64,000 nt of DNA from Segatella copri (GTDB lineage: Bacteria; Bacteroidota; Bacteroidia; Bacteroidales; Bacteroidaceae), in the NCBI RefSeq assembly GCF_019249655.2, contig NZ_CP137557.1, forward strand, positions 4,196,684-4,260,683, in the 5' to 3' direction. Below are positions 44,032 to 53,171 of the stretch, one piece after another (the stretch's first letter is position 1; each line of letters opens with the position of its first letter). The notes beneath the pieces are model-generated. The model made no database searches and had not been told where the DNA came from. It saw only the letters and a list, made by a program, of their open reading frames with translations. A program made the position numbers and the translations under genes.

Positions 44032-44725
44032 GACTTTCGAGAAAAGCCTTGGTGACATTAAACGAGCCTTCTGCCATTTTTGCCCAGAAATCGAAGTACA
44101 TCTGCGCCTTGGTGTCCTTCAGCGGCACATCGCTGATGATGCGGAAGGAGATGAACGGCGTCTTGTAGATGTGACAGGTCTGGGCGATGGAGCAGCTCTC
44201 CATATCCACGGCCATGGCATGAGGAAAGTGCTCCAGGATGGAACGCATCTTCTCCTTGCTATCCACAAACCACTCGCCGCTTACGATCTGTCCGGCATGA
44301 ATCTTAGGGTGCTTGTTGTCGGGCAGGTTGTTGATGGCAAGCGCCTTCTCCACATACTCCTGTGGAGTCTTGAAGGTGGCTGGCATGCCGAGAATCTGAC
44401 CGTACTCGCACTCGTCGCCGCAGTAGGCATCGTGGTATACGCAGTTGGTGGCTACCACCACTTCGGTTACATTGAGGTTGATGTCGGCACCTCCGGCAAC
44501 GCCTGAAGAGATGACGAGGTCGGGATGATAGTTATCAATCATCTCCACCGCTCCGATGGCACTGTTCACCTTACCGATGCCGCACTGCTGCATCACCACT
44601 TCGTTGGCACCAATCTTTCCGATGACGAAGTCTTTCTGATTCTTTCGCTCTGTCTGCGATTCTGTCAATAATGTCTTGAGTTGCGCGAATTCCTTGTCCA
44701 TCGCAACGATAATTCCTATTCTCAT
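44027..44725 (-). CDS. mtn: 5'-methylthioadenosine/S-adenosylhomocysteine nucleosidase
   Basis: Removes adenine from S-adenosylhomocysteine and methylthioadenosine, protecting methyltransferases from product inhibition. It has 232 residues, the usual size. MRIGIIVAMDKEFAQLK opens the fold. VISSGVAGGADINLNVTEVV and AVDMESCSIAQTC hold substrate and catalytic residues; FISFRIISDVPLKD carries the catalytic aspartate. It is followed by luxS after 26 nt and preceded by a PorT-like gene at 57 nt, all on the minus strand. Confidence 0.96.
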   Translation of the reverse strand: MRIGIIVAMDKEFAQLKTLLTESQTERKNQKDFVIGKIGANEVVMQQCGIGKVNSAIGAVEMIDNYHPDLVISSGVAGGADINLNVTEVVVATNCVYHDAYCGDECEYGQILGMPATFKTPQEYVEKALAINNLPDNKHPKIHAGQIVSGEWFVDSKEKMRSILEHFPHAMAVDMESCSIAQTCHIYKTPFISFRIISDVPLKDTKAQMYFDFWAKMAEGSFNVTKAFLESL

Positions 44726-44782
44726 TTCTATTGATATATTCTGATATCTGTTATCTGCTGATTTCTTTCCCGTTTTGAAAAA

Positions 44783-45460
44783 TTAGAAGTTTACGCCAAA
44801 GTTGAAGATCAGGGCTCTGTTTCTTGCCTTGTCGAAATCGTCGTGGCAGATGTTGGCAAGTCCCAGGTCGTAGGTGAGGTCGGCATAGAACATGTCGTAG
44901 CCCACGCCGCATCCGAGGCGCAGACCGCCGTCGAATCTTCTGAAGTTGTTGCTTCTGAAGGAGCTCTGAGCCTCACGCTCGGCAAAGTTCTTGATCTTGC
45001 CGCCCACGCCCATGGCGAAATATCCACCGGCAAATGGCTCTACGGTGAACTCATCATCCACCTCGTACTTGTATTTCACGAGCACCGGAATCTCCAGGTA
45101 GTTGAGGTCGTAGGTCATCTTCTTGCCTCCGCCCAGGTCTTTCTTTCCACCTTTTTCTATATAGTAGAGACCCGTCTCCATGAATACAGGAGTTGACTCG
45201 CTGAGCGCAAAACCGCCTACAACACCCACGTTGAGACCGGTCTGCCATTTGCCGCCATCCAGACGGGCATCGTCGGAAGTAACGTAAGTGAAGGCAGGAC
45301 CGAGGCGCACGCCCAGGTAGGCCTCGCCCAGATAGTTGTTGAACTTGTAGTCGAGATGACCCGTCTTCTCGTTGTAGTATTGACTATTCTTATAGTTCTG
45401 TGCTGATGATGGGAGTGCTATCATGAGCATTGCCATCAGGAAGAATACAATTCTTTTCAT
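44783..45460 (-). CDS. PorT-family outer-membrane beta-barrel protein
   Basis: A 225-residue exported protein with signal peptide MKRIVFFLMAMLMIALPSSA, then alternating beta strands of an outer-membrane barrel: LGVRLGPAFTYV, GLNVGVVGGFALSE, LEIPVLVKYKYEV, FAGGYFAMGVGGKIKN, LGCGVGYDMFYADL and a terminal strand ending in phenylalanine (LIFNFGVNF), as expected for BamA insertion. It matches the outer-membrane beta-barrel/PorT-like families of Bacteroidota. Its function is unknown. Promoter at 45537; mtn and luxS may read on from it. Confidence 0.85.
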   Translation of the reverse strand: MKRIVFFLMAMLMIALPSSAQNYKNSQYYNEKTGHLDYKFNNYLGEAYLGVRLGPAFTYVTSDDARLDGGKWQTGLNVGVVGGFALSESTPVFMETGLYYIEKGGKKDLGGGKKMTYDLNYLEIPVLVKYKYEVDDEFTVEPFAGGYFAMGVGGKIKNFAEREAQSSFRSNNFRRFDGGLRLGCGVGYDMFYADLTYDLGLANICHDDFDKARNRALIFNFGVNF

Positions 45461-45536
45461 GTTTTTTTGTTCCTTTTATTTTAATGTTACTGACTATTAT
45501 AACGTATGGGGGTGAAGAAATATTGTCTTGTCAATG

Positions 45537-45544
45537 CAAAGGTA
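45537..45544 (-). promoter_or_regulatory. Putative -7 element of the PorT-like gene
   Basis: Minus-strand TACCTTTG, 77 nt upstream of the ATG, in the region divergent from the YfhO gene. No clear -33. Confidence 0.55.
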
Positions 45545-45619
45545 ATATATTTTAAGAAAGTTGCTGCGAGGGAATCCCTAAAAAATGGGGGAAAACCCCT
45601 ATATGGGTAAGCCGTTGGG

Positions 45620-45639
45620 GGCATAAACCGGTTTATGCC
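45620..45639. promoter_or_regulatory. Perfect 20-nt palindrome in a divergent promoter region
   Basis: GGCATAAACCGGTTTATGCC is fully self-complementary and lies between the -7 elements of the PorT-like gene (45537) and the YfhO gene (45693). A small GGGG-AAAA-CCCC hairpin lies about 30 nt away. It could be a dimeric regulator operator. Confidence 0.45.
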
Positions 45640-45669
45640 ATAAAAAAAGTAAAAAGTTTCTTTTTTTAT

Positions 45670-45700
45670 TTTGTAGATTCTTCATTTCTCATTATCTTTG
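45670..45700 (+). promoter_or_regulatory. Putative promoter of the YfhO gene
   Basis: TTTG at 45670-45673 and TATCTTTG at 45693-45700 spaced 19 nt apart, 30 nt before the ATG at 45731. An in-frame start at 45698 overlaps the -7 element and is rejected. Confidence 0.66.
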
Positions 45701-45730
45701 CAAGCAAATTATAAACGTTTATACAGGAAA

Positions 45731-48238
45731 ATGAATTTTTTGAAGAAGTATCTGCTAGATATTCTAGTGGTGATTGTTTTTGCGGTGATTTCCTTCGTGT
45801 ACTTCATGCCTGCCGACATGGACGGACGAATCCTCTTCCGTCACGACTCTGCGGCAAGCAAGGGATTGGGACACGAGAAGGAACTCTTCCAGCAGCAGAC
45901 CGGCGAGACGACTCGCTGGACTAACTCCGTGTTTGGTGGTATGCCAACTTACCAGATTGCACCTTCGTATGGAAGTACCAAGGTGCTCGACCAGGTGACG
46001 AAGGCTTATCATCTGTGGTTACCCGACTATGTATGGTATGTGTTTGTCTATCTTCTGGGCTTCTATATCATGCTGCGAGCCTTCGATTTCCGACAGTCGC
46101 TGGCTGCATTGGGAAGTATCATTTGGGCATTCTCATCCTACTTCTTTATCATCATCGCCGCCGGTCATATCTGGAAGGTGTGGGCACTTGCCTATCTGCC
46201 GCCAATGATTGCGGGCATGGTGCTGGCTTACCGGGGGAAGTATCTGAAGGGCTTGCTCCTCACCGCCATCTTCTCGGCTTTCGAGGTGAACGCCAACCAC
46301 GTGCAGATGACTTACTACTATCTCTTCATCATCCTCTTCATGGTGATTGCCTACTTGGTGGATGCCATCAGGAAGGGAGAACTCGCCCGCTTCGGAAAGG
46401 CTACGGCAGTGTGCGTGGTGGGTGCCCTCATCGGTATCTCGCTCAACCTGACGAACCTTTATCACACCTGGCAGTATGGACAGGAAACCATGCGCGGCAA
46501 GAGTGAGCTGGTGAAGAAAAATGCTGCCAATCAGACCAGTAGCGGATTGGATAGAAATTATATCACCCAGTGGAGTTACGGCATCGATGAAACCTGGACT
46601 CTGATGATTCCTGATGCCAAGGGTGGCGCTTCTGTGCCTCTTTCTCATAAAGAGAAGGCGATGGAGAAGGCTGATCCTAACTTTGTGCAGATTTATCAGC
46701 AGTTGGGTCAGTACTGGGGCAACCAGCCTGGCACCAGTGGTCCGGTTTACGTGGGCGCCTTCGTCTGCATGCTCTTCATCCTGGGTCTCTTTATCGTAAA
46801 GGGTCCGATGAAGTGGGCTTTGCTGGCTGCCACCATCCTGAGCATCCTGCTCTCCTGGGGTAGAAACTTCATGCCGTTTACCAATTTCTTCCTGGATTAT
46901 ATCCCGATGTATGCCAAGTTCCGAACGGTGGCATCCATCCTCGTGATAGCCGAGTTTACCATTCCGCTGCTGGCGACGATGGCGCTGAAGAAACTGGTGG
47001 ATGAGCCTGAGGTGCTGACCACCAAGATAAAATATGTATATGCCAGCTTGGGTCTGACGGCAGGTTTCTGCCTGCTTTTCGCCCTGATGCCAGGCGTATT
47101 CTTCCCAGATTTCATCTCCGTGCAGGAGACCCAGGCGCTGCAGCAGTTGCCTGCCGAATATCAGGGTCCGCTGATGAGCAACCTCATCGAAATCCGTAAG
47201 GGCATCTTTACATCCGACTGCTGGCGTTCGTTCTGGATTATCCTCATCGGCTTCGGCTTCCTGATGCTTTACAAGATGAAGAAGCTGGGTGCCGAGTTCA
47301 TGATTGCCGGTATCGCCGTGCTCTGTCTGGTGGATATGTGGATGGTGAACAAGCGTTATCTCTACGATGATATGTTTGTAGATAAGATTGAGCGTGATGC
47401 ACCTCAGCAGATGACGGAGACCGACAAGATTATCTGTCGTGACAAGTCGCTCGACTATCGTGTGCTCAATCTGGCATCGAATACCTTCAATGAGAACGAG
47501 ACCTCTTACTATCATAAGAGCATCGGCGGTTATCATGCTGCCAAGCTGCGCCGTTATCAGGAGATGATTGATGCGCATATCGCTCCGGAGATGCAGAAGA
47601 CCATGCAGGCTGTGGCTGCTGCCGGCGGCGACATGACCAAGGTGAACGGCGACAGCATCTTCCCTGTGTTGAACATGCTGAACACCAAATATTTCATCAT
47701 GCCTCTGCAGGGCGGTCAGACCGTTCCGGTGCAGAATCCATACGCTTACGGCAATGCCTGGTTTGTGGATGAGGTGAAGTATGTGAACAATGCCAACGAG
47801 GAAATCGAGGGCGTGGGCAAGGTGAACCTGCGCCATGTGGCTGTGGCTGATGCCAAGTTCAAGGAGCAGTTGGATCAGAGCGTAAAGCAGGATGATACTT
47901 CGGTGGTGAAGATGATTCAGTATAAGCCAAACAACCTGACTTACGAGGTGAAGTCAAGCAAGGGTGGTGTCATCGTCTTCTCTGAGATTTACTATCCGGG
48001 CTGGACGGCTACGGTGGATGGAGAGCCTGTGGAGCTGGGCAGAGTGGATTACATTCTGCGTGCCCTGAACGTGAAGGCAGGCAGCCACAAGGTGGTGCTC
48101 GACTTCCATCCTCAGTCGCTGAAGAACACCGAGACCATCGCTTACATCGGTTACGGCGTTCTCGTACTCCTTATTATAATAGGTATAGGAGTGGAAGTGA
48201 AGAGACGCAAGAAGGCTTCACAGGAAGTGAAGGAATAG
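45731..48238 (+). CDS. YfhO-family multi-pass membrane protein
   Basis: An 835-residue inner-membrane protein of the YfhO family (GT-C-like fold), implicated in Gram-positives in glycosylating lipoteichoic acid; its role in Bacteroidota is unknown. The N-terminal half holds about ten helices (LDILVVIVFAVISFVYF first) with a first periplasmic loop containing RHDSAASKGLGHEKELFQQQ. The C-terminal third (about 560-790) is a soluble beta-rich domain with EIYYPGWTATVDGEPVEL, the usual YfhO ending, followed by a last helix near 805-823. The start at 45731 follows the promoter. It is co-directional with GSCFA and MurF-Alr genes. Confidence 0.9.
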   Translation: MNFLKKYLLDILVVIVFAVISFVYFMPADMDGRILFRHDSAASKGLGHEKELFQQQTGETTRWTNSVFGGMPTYQIAPSYGSTKVLDQVTKAYHLWLPDYVWYVFVYLLGFYIMLRAFDFRQSLAALGSIIWAFSSYFFIIIAAGHIWKVWALAYLPPMIAGMVLAYRGKYLKGLLLTAIFSAFEVNANHVQMTYYYLFIILFMVIAYLVDAIRKGELARFGKATAVCVVGALIGISLNLTNLYHTWQYGQETMRGKSELVKKNAANQTSSGLDRNYITQWSYGIDETWTLMIPDAKGGASVPLSHKEKAMEKADPNFVQIYQQLGQYWGNQPGTSGPVYVGAFVCMLFILGLFIVKGPMKWALLAATILSILLSWGRNFMPFTNFFLDYIPMYAKFRTVASILVIAEFTIPLLATMALKKLVDEPEVLTTKIKYVYASLGLTAGFCLLFALMPGVFFPDFISVQETQALQQLPAEYQGPLMSNLIEIRKGIFTSDCWRSFWIILIGFGFLMLYKMKKLGAEFMIAGIAVLCLVDMWMVNKRYLYDDMFVDKIERDAPQQMTETDKIICRDKSLDYRVLNLASNTFNENETSYYHKSIGGYHAAKLRRYQEMIDAHIAPEMQKTMQAVAAAGGDMTKVNGDSIFPVLNMLNTKYFIMPLQGGQTVPVQNPYAYGNAWFVDEVKYVNNANEEIEGVGKVNLRHVAVADAKFKEQLDQSVKQDDTSVVKMIQYKPNNLTYEVKSSKGGVIVFSEIYYPGWTATVDGEPVELGRVDYILRALNVKAGSHKVVLDFHPQSLKNTETIAYIGYGVLVLLIIIGIGVEVKRRKKASQEVKE

Positions 48239-48253
48239 AAGGGAGCCGAGAAG

Positions 48254-49042
48254 ATGCTGTTTCGAACTGAAATAGAGATTCCGAAGGCCGACTTCGAGAT
48301 ACAACCGGCAGAGCGAATGCTCTTTGTGGGCAGTTGCTTTGCCGACAATCTGGGTCGCCGGTTTGTGGAAAACCGCTTCCGTGCCACGGTGAATCCCTTC
48401 GGGGTGATGTATAATCCGGCAAGCATTCTCCATACCGTGGAGAAGAGCCTGGAGGTTCAGCCTCGTGTGGCCGTGTTTACGCTGGGTACGAACCACGTGT
48501 ATATCCTGAAGGAAACGGGCGAGATTGTGGATAACTGCCAAAAGCGTCCGCAGCGCCTTTTCGAGGAAAGGGAATTGAGCGTGGAGGAATGTGCCGGGTA
48601 TCTGCAGAAGGCCGTTGATTTGCTGAAAGCTGAAAAGGTGATTATAACCGTCAGTCCCATCCGTTACGCCAAATACGGCTACCACGGGAGCCAGCTTTCG
48701 AAGGCAACGCTCCAGTTGGCAGCAGATAAACTGGTGAAGGCGAATCCGGGAGTGGTGAGTTATTTCCCTGCTTACGAAATCATGAACGATGAACTTCGTG
48801 ATTATCGCTTCTACCAGGAAGACATGCTGCATCCGAGCCAGCAGGCTGTGGAGTATATCTGGGAAAAGTTCCGTGCCACCTATTTCGGCAAAGCCGCAGA
48901 ACAGTTTCTGGAAGACTGGAGACCCATCCGGGAAGCACTCGGCCACAAGCCCTTCCACCCCGAAAGCGAGGAACATCAGAAGTTCATCGCCCGGACGGAA
49001 GAGAAGAAAAGACAATTTGAGGAGAAGTATCATCTTCTATAA
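48254..49042 (+). CDS. GSCFA-domain protein
   Basis: A 262-residue cytoplasmic protein of the GSCFA family, named after its conserved motif, here FVGSCFADNLG at about residues 24-34. An SGNH/GDSL-type hydrolase fold is suggested by that serine, by FTLGTNHVYI and VSPIRYAKYG, and by the late EDMLHPSQQA containing the Asp-x-x-His pair. The substrate is unknown. It starts 15 nt after the YfhO stop and precedes the MurF-Alr fusion by 52 nt, a conserved Bacteroidota order that hints at envelope glycan metabolism. Confidence 0.9.
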   Translation: MLFRTEIEIPKADFEIQPAERMLFVGSCFADNLGRRFVENRFRATVNPFGVMYNPASILHTVEKSLEVQPRVAVFTLGTNHVYILKETGEIVDNCQKRPQRLFEERELSVEECAGYLQKAVDLLKAEKVIITVSPIRYAKYGYHGSQLSKATLQLAADKLVKANPGVVSYFPAYEIMNDELRDYRFYQEDMLHPSQQAVEYIWEKFRATYFGKAAEQFLEDWRPIREALGHKPFHPESEEHQKFIARTEEKKRQFEEKYHLL

Positions 49043-49094
49043 AATAAAGATGATTTTCTCTTATTGATAATAGAAACATTAAAGTATAAAGACA

Positions 49095-51572
49095 ATGACA
49101 TATACTATTGAAAAGGTAACCACACTGATAGGTGCGCGTCGCTATGGAGACAATGATACCAGCATCGGTTTTATCCTGACCGATAGTCGTTCACTTTGTT
49201 TCCCAGAGGAAACTCTGTTCTTTGCGCTCAAGTCTGAGCGTAATGACGGTCACAACTACATTCCGGAGTTGTATCGTCGTGGAGTCAAGAACTTTGTGGT
49301 GACTGATGTCCCTAAGGGATATGCTTCTGATTATCCGGGAGCCAACTTCCTGAAGGTTGTCAACACGCTGGAGGCTCTCCAGCGCCTGGCAGAACGTCAT
49401 CGTGATGAATTCAACATCCCTATCGTGGGTATTACGGGTTCTAATGGCAAGACCATGGTCAAGGAGTGGCTTTATCAGCTGCTCTCACCGAGCATGTTTG
49501 TTACCCGCAGTCCACGCAGTTACAATTCGCAGATAGGTGTGCCATTGTCGGTCTGGCTCATGAACGAGCAGACCCAGGTGGGCGTGTTCGAGGCTGGTAT
49601 CAGTCAGCCGGGCGAGATGCTTGCCCTGCGTGACATCATCCAGCCTACCATCGCCGTACTCACCAATGTGGGTTCTGCCCATCAGGAGAACTTCTCTTCC
49701 CTGGAGGAGAAGTGCAGAGAAAAGCTTATCCTCTTCCATGATGCAGAGACCGTGGTTTACGATGGCGATGACGAACTGATTACCAAGGTGGTGGCTGAAT
49801 ATCCAGATTATAAGGGAGAAAAACTTTTCTGGTCGCTCAAGAACCCTGAGGCTCCTTTCTATGTGAAGAACATCGAGAAGCAGCAGAACGTGAGCGTCAT
49901 CACTTATATCTATAAAGGAGAGATTGACAGCTTCTCCATCCCATTCATCGATGATGCATCTATCCAGAACTCCATCATCAGTGCCGTGGTGGCTTCGAAG
50001 CTCGGTGTTTCTGCCGAGGATATCGACAAGCGCATGGCAAAACTGGAACCTGTGGCGATGAGACTGGAAGTGAAGGTGGGACAGCATGGCTGCACCCTTA
50101 TCAACGACAGCTACAACAGCGATATCAATTCGCTCGACATCGCCCTCGACTTCATGAACCGCCGTCCTGACCACCGTGGCCGTCGCCATACGCTGATATT
50201 GAGCGACATCTATCAGAGCGGTCTGTCGCCTGAGGCTCTCTATAAGGAAGTAAGCGACCTGGCTCGCAAGCGTGGCGTGGTGAAGTTCATCGGTATCGGA
50301 CCAGAACTCTGCCAGCAGCATGATGCCATTCAGATTTCAGAAAAGTTCTTCTTCCAGGACGTGGAGGAGTTTATCAAGAGCGAGGTGTTTGCATCGCTTC
50401 GTGACGAGGTAATCCTGCTGAAGGGCGCCCGCCAGTTTGGTTTCGACCAGTTGACGGAGTTGCTGGTTCAGAAGGTACACGAAACCACGCTCGAAGTGAA
50501 CCTGAATGCCGTGGTAGCCAATCTGAACTACTACCGTGCATTTATGAAGCCGGAAACCAAACTGGTCTGCATGATCAAGGCAGACGGTTATGGAGCAGGA
50601 GCCGTGGAGATAGCCAAGACCCTGCAGGATCATCGTGTGGATTATCTTGCCGTGGCAGTGGCCGATGAGGGTGTTACCCTTCGCAAGAACGGCATCACCA
50701 GCAACATCATGATCATGAATCCGGAGATGACCGCCTTCAAGACCATGTTTGATTACGACCTGGAGCCTGAGGTATATTCCTTCCGACTGCTCGACGCGCT
50801 GATCAAGGCAGCCGAGAAGGAGGGAGTCACCGGATTCCCTGTCCACATCAAGCTGGATACGGGTATGCATCGTCTGGGCTTCGACCCAGAGAACGATATG
50901 GAGGAGCTGATAGGCAAGCTGAAGCATCAGAATGCCATCATCCCTCGTTCGGTGTTCTCTCATTTCGTGGGCAGTGATGCCGATTGCTTCGATGATTTCT
51001 CTGCCCATCAGTTTGAACTGTTCGACAAGGGCAGCAAGCAGTTGCAGGCAGCCTTCGACCATAAGATTCTGCGCCATATCTGCAATTCGGCAGGTATTGA
51101 GCATTTCCCGGAGCGCCAGTTGGATATGTGCCGCCTGGGACTGGGACTTTACGGCATCAACTCACGCAACAACGAGACCATCAACTGTGTGAGCACCCTG
51201 AAGACCACCATCCTGCAGATGCACAACATCAAGGCTGGGGATAGCGTGGGCTACAGCCGCAAGACCATTCTCGACAGAGACAGTGTCATCGCCGCAATTC
51301 CTATCGGTTATGCCGACGGCTTGAACCGCCATCTGGGCAATCGACATGCCTACTGTCTGGTCAACGGACAGAAGGCTGAGTATGTGGGCAACATCTGCAT
51401 GGATGTAGCCATGATAGATGTAACCGACATCAACTGCAAGGAAGGTGATTCCGTAGAAATCTTCGGTGAGCACCTGCCTGTTCAGACGCTGAGCGATATT
51501 CTTGACACCATTCCTTACGAGGTACTGACCACCATCAGCAGCCGAGTGAAGCGAGTTTACTATCAAGATTAG
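49095..51572 (+). CDS. Bifunctional MurF / alanine racemase
   Basis: A single 825-residue chain joins two peptidoglycan precursor enzymes. The MurF part (about 1-455) adds D-Ala-D-Ala to UDP-MurNAc-tripeptide; the ATP loop is VGITGSNGKTMVKEW and further motifs are NVGSAHQENF and LINDSYNSDINS. The alanine racemase part (about 460-825) begins VNLNAVVANLNYYR with the PLP-binding lysine in CMIKADGYGAGAVEI; the second catalytic residue is the Tyr in VGYSRKTIL. The fusion is standard in Bacteroidota and couples D-alanine supply to ligation. It ends at the terminator at 51608. Confidence 0.96.
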   Translation: MTYTIEKVTTLIGARRYGDNDTSIGFILTDSRSLCFPEETLFFALKSERNDGHNYIPELYRRGVKNFVVTDVPKGYASDYPGANFLKVVNTLEALQRLAERHRDEFNIPIVGITGSNGKTMVKEWLYQLLSPSMFVTRSPRSYNSQIGVPLSVWLMNEQTQVGVFEAGISQPGEMLALRDIIQPTIAVLTNVGSAHQENFSSLEEKCREKLILFHDAETVVYDGDDELITKVVAEYPDYKGEKLFWSLKNPEAPFYVKNIEKQQNVSVITYIYKGEIDSFSIPFIDDASIQNSIISAVVASKLGVSAEDIDKRMAKLEPVAMRLEVKVGQHGCTLINDSYNSDINSLDIALDFMNRRPDHRGRRHTLILSDIYQSGLSPEALYKEVSDLARKRGVVKFIGIGPELCQQHDAIQISEKFFFQDVEEFIKSEVFASLRDEVILLKGARQFGFDQLTELLVQKVHETTLEVNLNAVVANLNYYRAFMKPETKLVCMIKADGYGAGAVEIAKTLQDHRVDYLAVAVADEGVTLRKNGITSNIMIMNPEMTAFKTMFDYDLEPEVYSFRLLDALIKAAEKEGVTGFPVHIKLDTGMHRLGFDPENDMEELIGKLKHQNAIIPRSVFSHFVGSDADCFDDFSAHQFELFDKGSKQLQAAFDHKILRHICNSAGIEHFPERQLDMCRLGLGLYGINSRNNETINCVSTLKTTILQMHNIKAGDSVGYSRKTILDRDSVIAAIPIGYADGLNRHLGNRHAYCLVNGQKAEYVGNICMDVAMIDVTDINCKEGDSVEIFGEHLPVQTLSDILDTIPYEVLTTISSRVKRVYYQD

Positions 51573-51607
51573 GATAAAAATCGTTAGAAAAACGTACAAA
51601 AATAGGG

Positions 51608-51643
51608 AAATCCCATCCGAAAAGCTCGGATGGGATTTTTTTT
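51608..51643 (+). terminator. Terminator after MurF-Alr
   Basis: AAATCCCATCCGA and TCGGATGGGATTT form a near-perfect 13-bp stem with a 5-nt loop, followed by a run of eight T residues. Confidence 0.88.
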
Positions 51644-51689
51644 AAGTAATATTTTCTAAGAAAACGTATTAAAATTGAAGAAAAAAGTG

Positions 51690-51697
51690 TATCTTTG
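51690..51697 (+). promoter_or_regulatory. Putative -7 element of the uronate-type operon
   Basis: TATCTTTG matches TAnnTTTG; the ATG at 51779 follows after an 81-nt leader. The -33 position shows no TTG. Confidence 0.55.
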
Positions 51698-51778
51698 CAA
51701 CCAACAAATCATCTAAAAACAAGTGAAGGGGTACACTTGCATGTATTTCCTTAACTAATTAACAATTCAAAAGTAATA

Positions 51779-53143
51779 ATGGAACAGGTATTTAGCTATA
51801 TCATAAGCTTGGGAGCGAGCGTGATGATGCCAATCATCTTCACGGTCATCGGCTTGTGTATCGGCATGAAATTCGGAAAGGCTTTGAAATCGGGACTCTT
51901 CGTAGGTGTGGGTTTCGTGGGCTTGGGTGTGGTGACGGCTTTGCTGACAACCAACTTCAACGACCCTTTGAAGGCAATCTCCGACATCTATCACCTACAG
52001 TTGAACGTGTTTGACATGGGTTGGCCTGCAGCCGCTGCCGTGGCTTATAACACAGCAGTGGGTGCCTTGATTATCCCAATCTGCTTGGGAGTCAACTTCC
52101 TGATGTTGATAACCAAGACCACCCGTACGGTGAACATCGACCTTTGGAACTACTGGCATTTCGCCTTTATCGGAGCCGTGGCATACTTCGTGATGGGTGA
52201 GAGTCTGCTTTGGGGTTACTTTGCAGCCATCGTCTGCTACATCATTACATTGGTATGTGCAGATTTGACCGCAGAGAAGTTCCAGAAGTACTACGACCTG
52301 GATGGTATCTCCATTCCGCAGCCATTTTGCCAGAGCTTCATGCCATTCGCCATCCTCTTCAACAAGGCAATGGATATGATTCCTGGTTTCTCTAAGCTCG
52401 ATATTGATGCAGAGGGATTGAAGAAGAAGTTTGGTGTGCTGGGTGAGCCATTGGTTTTGGGAGTCATCGTGGGTGCCCTGATTGGTTGGGCAGCACAGCT
52501 CGATATCAAGAAGGTGCTCTTCCTCGGTGTGACCATGGGAGCCGTGATGGAGCTGATTCCTCGTATCACTTCCTTGTTTATTGACGGTTTGAAGCCTATC
52601 TCTGAGAAAACCCAGGAATTGGTGAAGACCAAGTTCAACGGCAAGAAGGTGCATATCGGTATGAGTCCAGCCCTGGTGATTGGTCATCCTACTACCCTGG
52701 TGGTATCGGTTATCCTGATTCCTGTGATTCTGGCCATCGCCGTATTCCTGCCAGGTAACCAGTTCTTGCCATTGGCATCATTGGCAGGTATGTTCTACCT
52801 CTTCCCAATGATCTTGCCATTTACCAAGGGTAATGTGGTGAAGACTCTGATCATCGGTTTGGTAGCCTTGATTATCGGTCTCTATTTTGTAACCGATATG
52901 GCTCCCGACTTTACCATGGCAGCCAACCAGGTTTATGCAGCCACAGGCGATAATGCCGCTCATATTCCAGATGGATTCGCAGGTGGTGCCCTCGATTTCG
53001 CCTCTTCTCTCTTCGGATGGGTTATCTATCGTGGCGTGAAGCTCTCTTACATCGGTATGGGCGTGCTCACCATCATCACCATCGCCCTGATGGTTATCAA
53101 CCGCCAGCGCATCGTGAAGGAAGAGAGAATGGTAAAAAAGTAA
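51779..53143 (+). CDS. PTS galactitol-type EIIC homolog (orphan permease)
   Basis: A 454-residue membrane protein with about eleven to twelve helices that matches the EIIC-Gat family. Conserved stretches include GVGFVGLGVVTALL, YNTAVGALIIPICLGVN, GVTMGAVMELIPRI and SPALVIGHPTTLV. No EIIA, EIIB, HPr or EI gene is near, and Bacteroidota generally lack a complete sugar PTS, so it probably works as a phosphorylation-independent carrier. The following genes encode an exported KduI and a hexuronate carrier, so a uronate-derived ketosugar is a plausible substrate; this is inference. kduI begins 28 nt downstream, after short GTAAAAAAG repeats. Confidence 0.83.
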   Translation: MEQVFSYIISLGASVMMPIIFTVIGLCIGMKFGKALKSGLFVGVGFVGLGVVTALLTTNFNDPLKAISDIYHLQLNVFDMGWPAAAAVAYNTAVGALIIPICLGVNFLMLITKTTRTVNIDLWNYWHFAFIGAVAYFVMGESLLWGYFAAIVCYIITLVCADLTAEKFQKYYDLDGISIPQPFCQSFMPFAILFNKAMDMIPGFSKLDIDAEGLKKKFGVLGEPLVLGVIVGALIGWAAQLDIKKVLFLGVTMGAVMELIPRITSLFIDGLKPISEKTQELVKTKFNGKKVHIGMSPALVIGHPTTLVVSVILIPVILAIAVFLPGNQFLPLASLAGMFYLFPMILPFTKGNVVKTLIIGLVALIIGLYFVTDMAPDFTMAANQVYAATGDNAAHIPDGFAGGALDFASSLFGWVIYRGVKLSYIGMGVLTIITIALMVINRQRIVKEERMVKK

Positions 53144-53171
53144 AAAGGTAAAAAAGTAAAATAAAAAAGTA
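53132..53171. repeat. GTAAAAAAG tandem repeats between EIIC and kduI
   Basis: Three to four near-copies of GTAAAAAAG/GGTAAAAAAG run from the EIIC stop codon into the kduI leader. They probably arose by slippage. Confidence 0.5.

Noticed and set aside
46133..47836. Minus-strand open frame (567 codons) inside the YfhO gene
   Set aside because: Rich in His, Gln and Arg as expected of an antisense frame; no domain or start signals.
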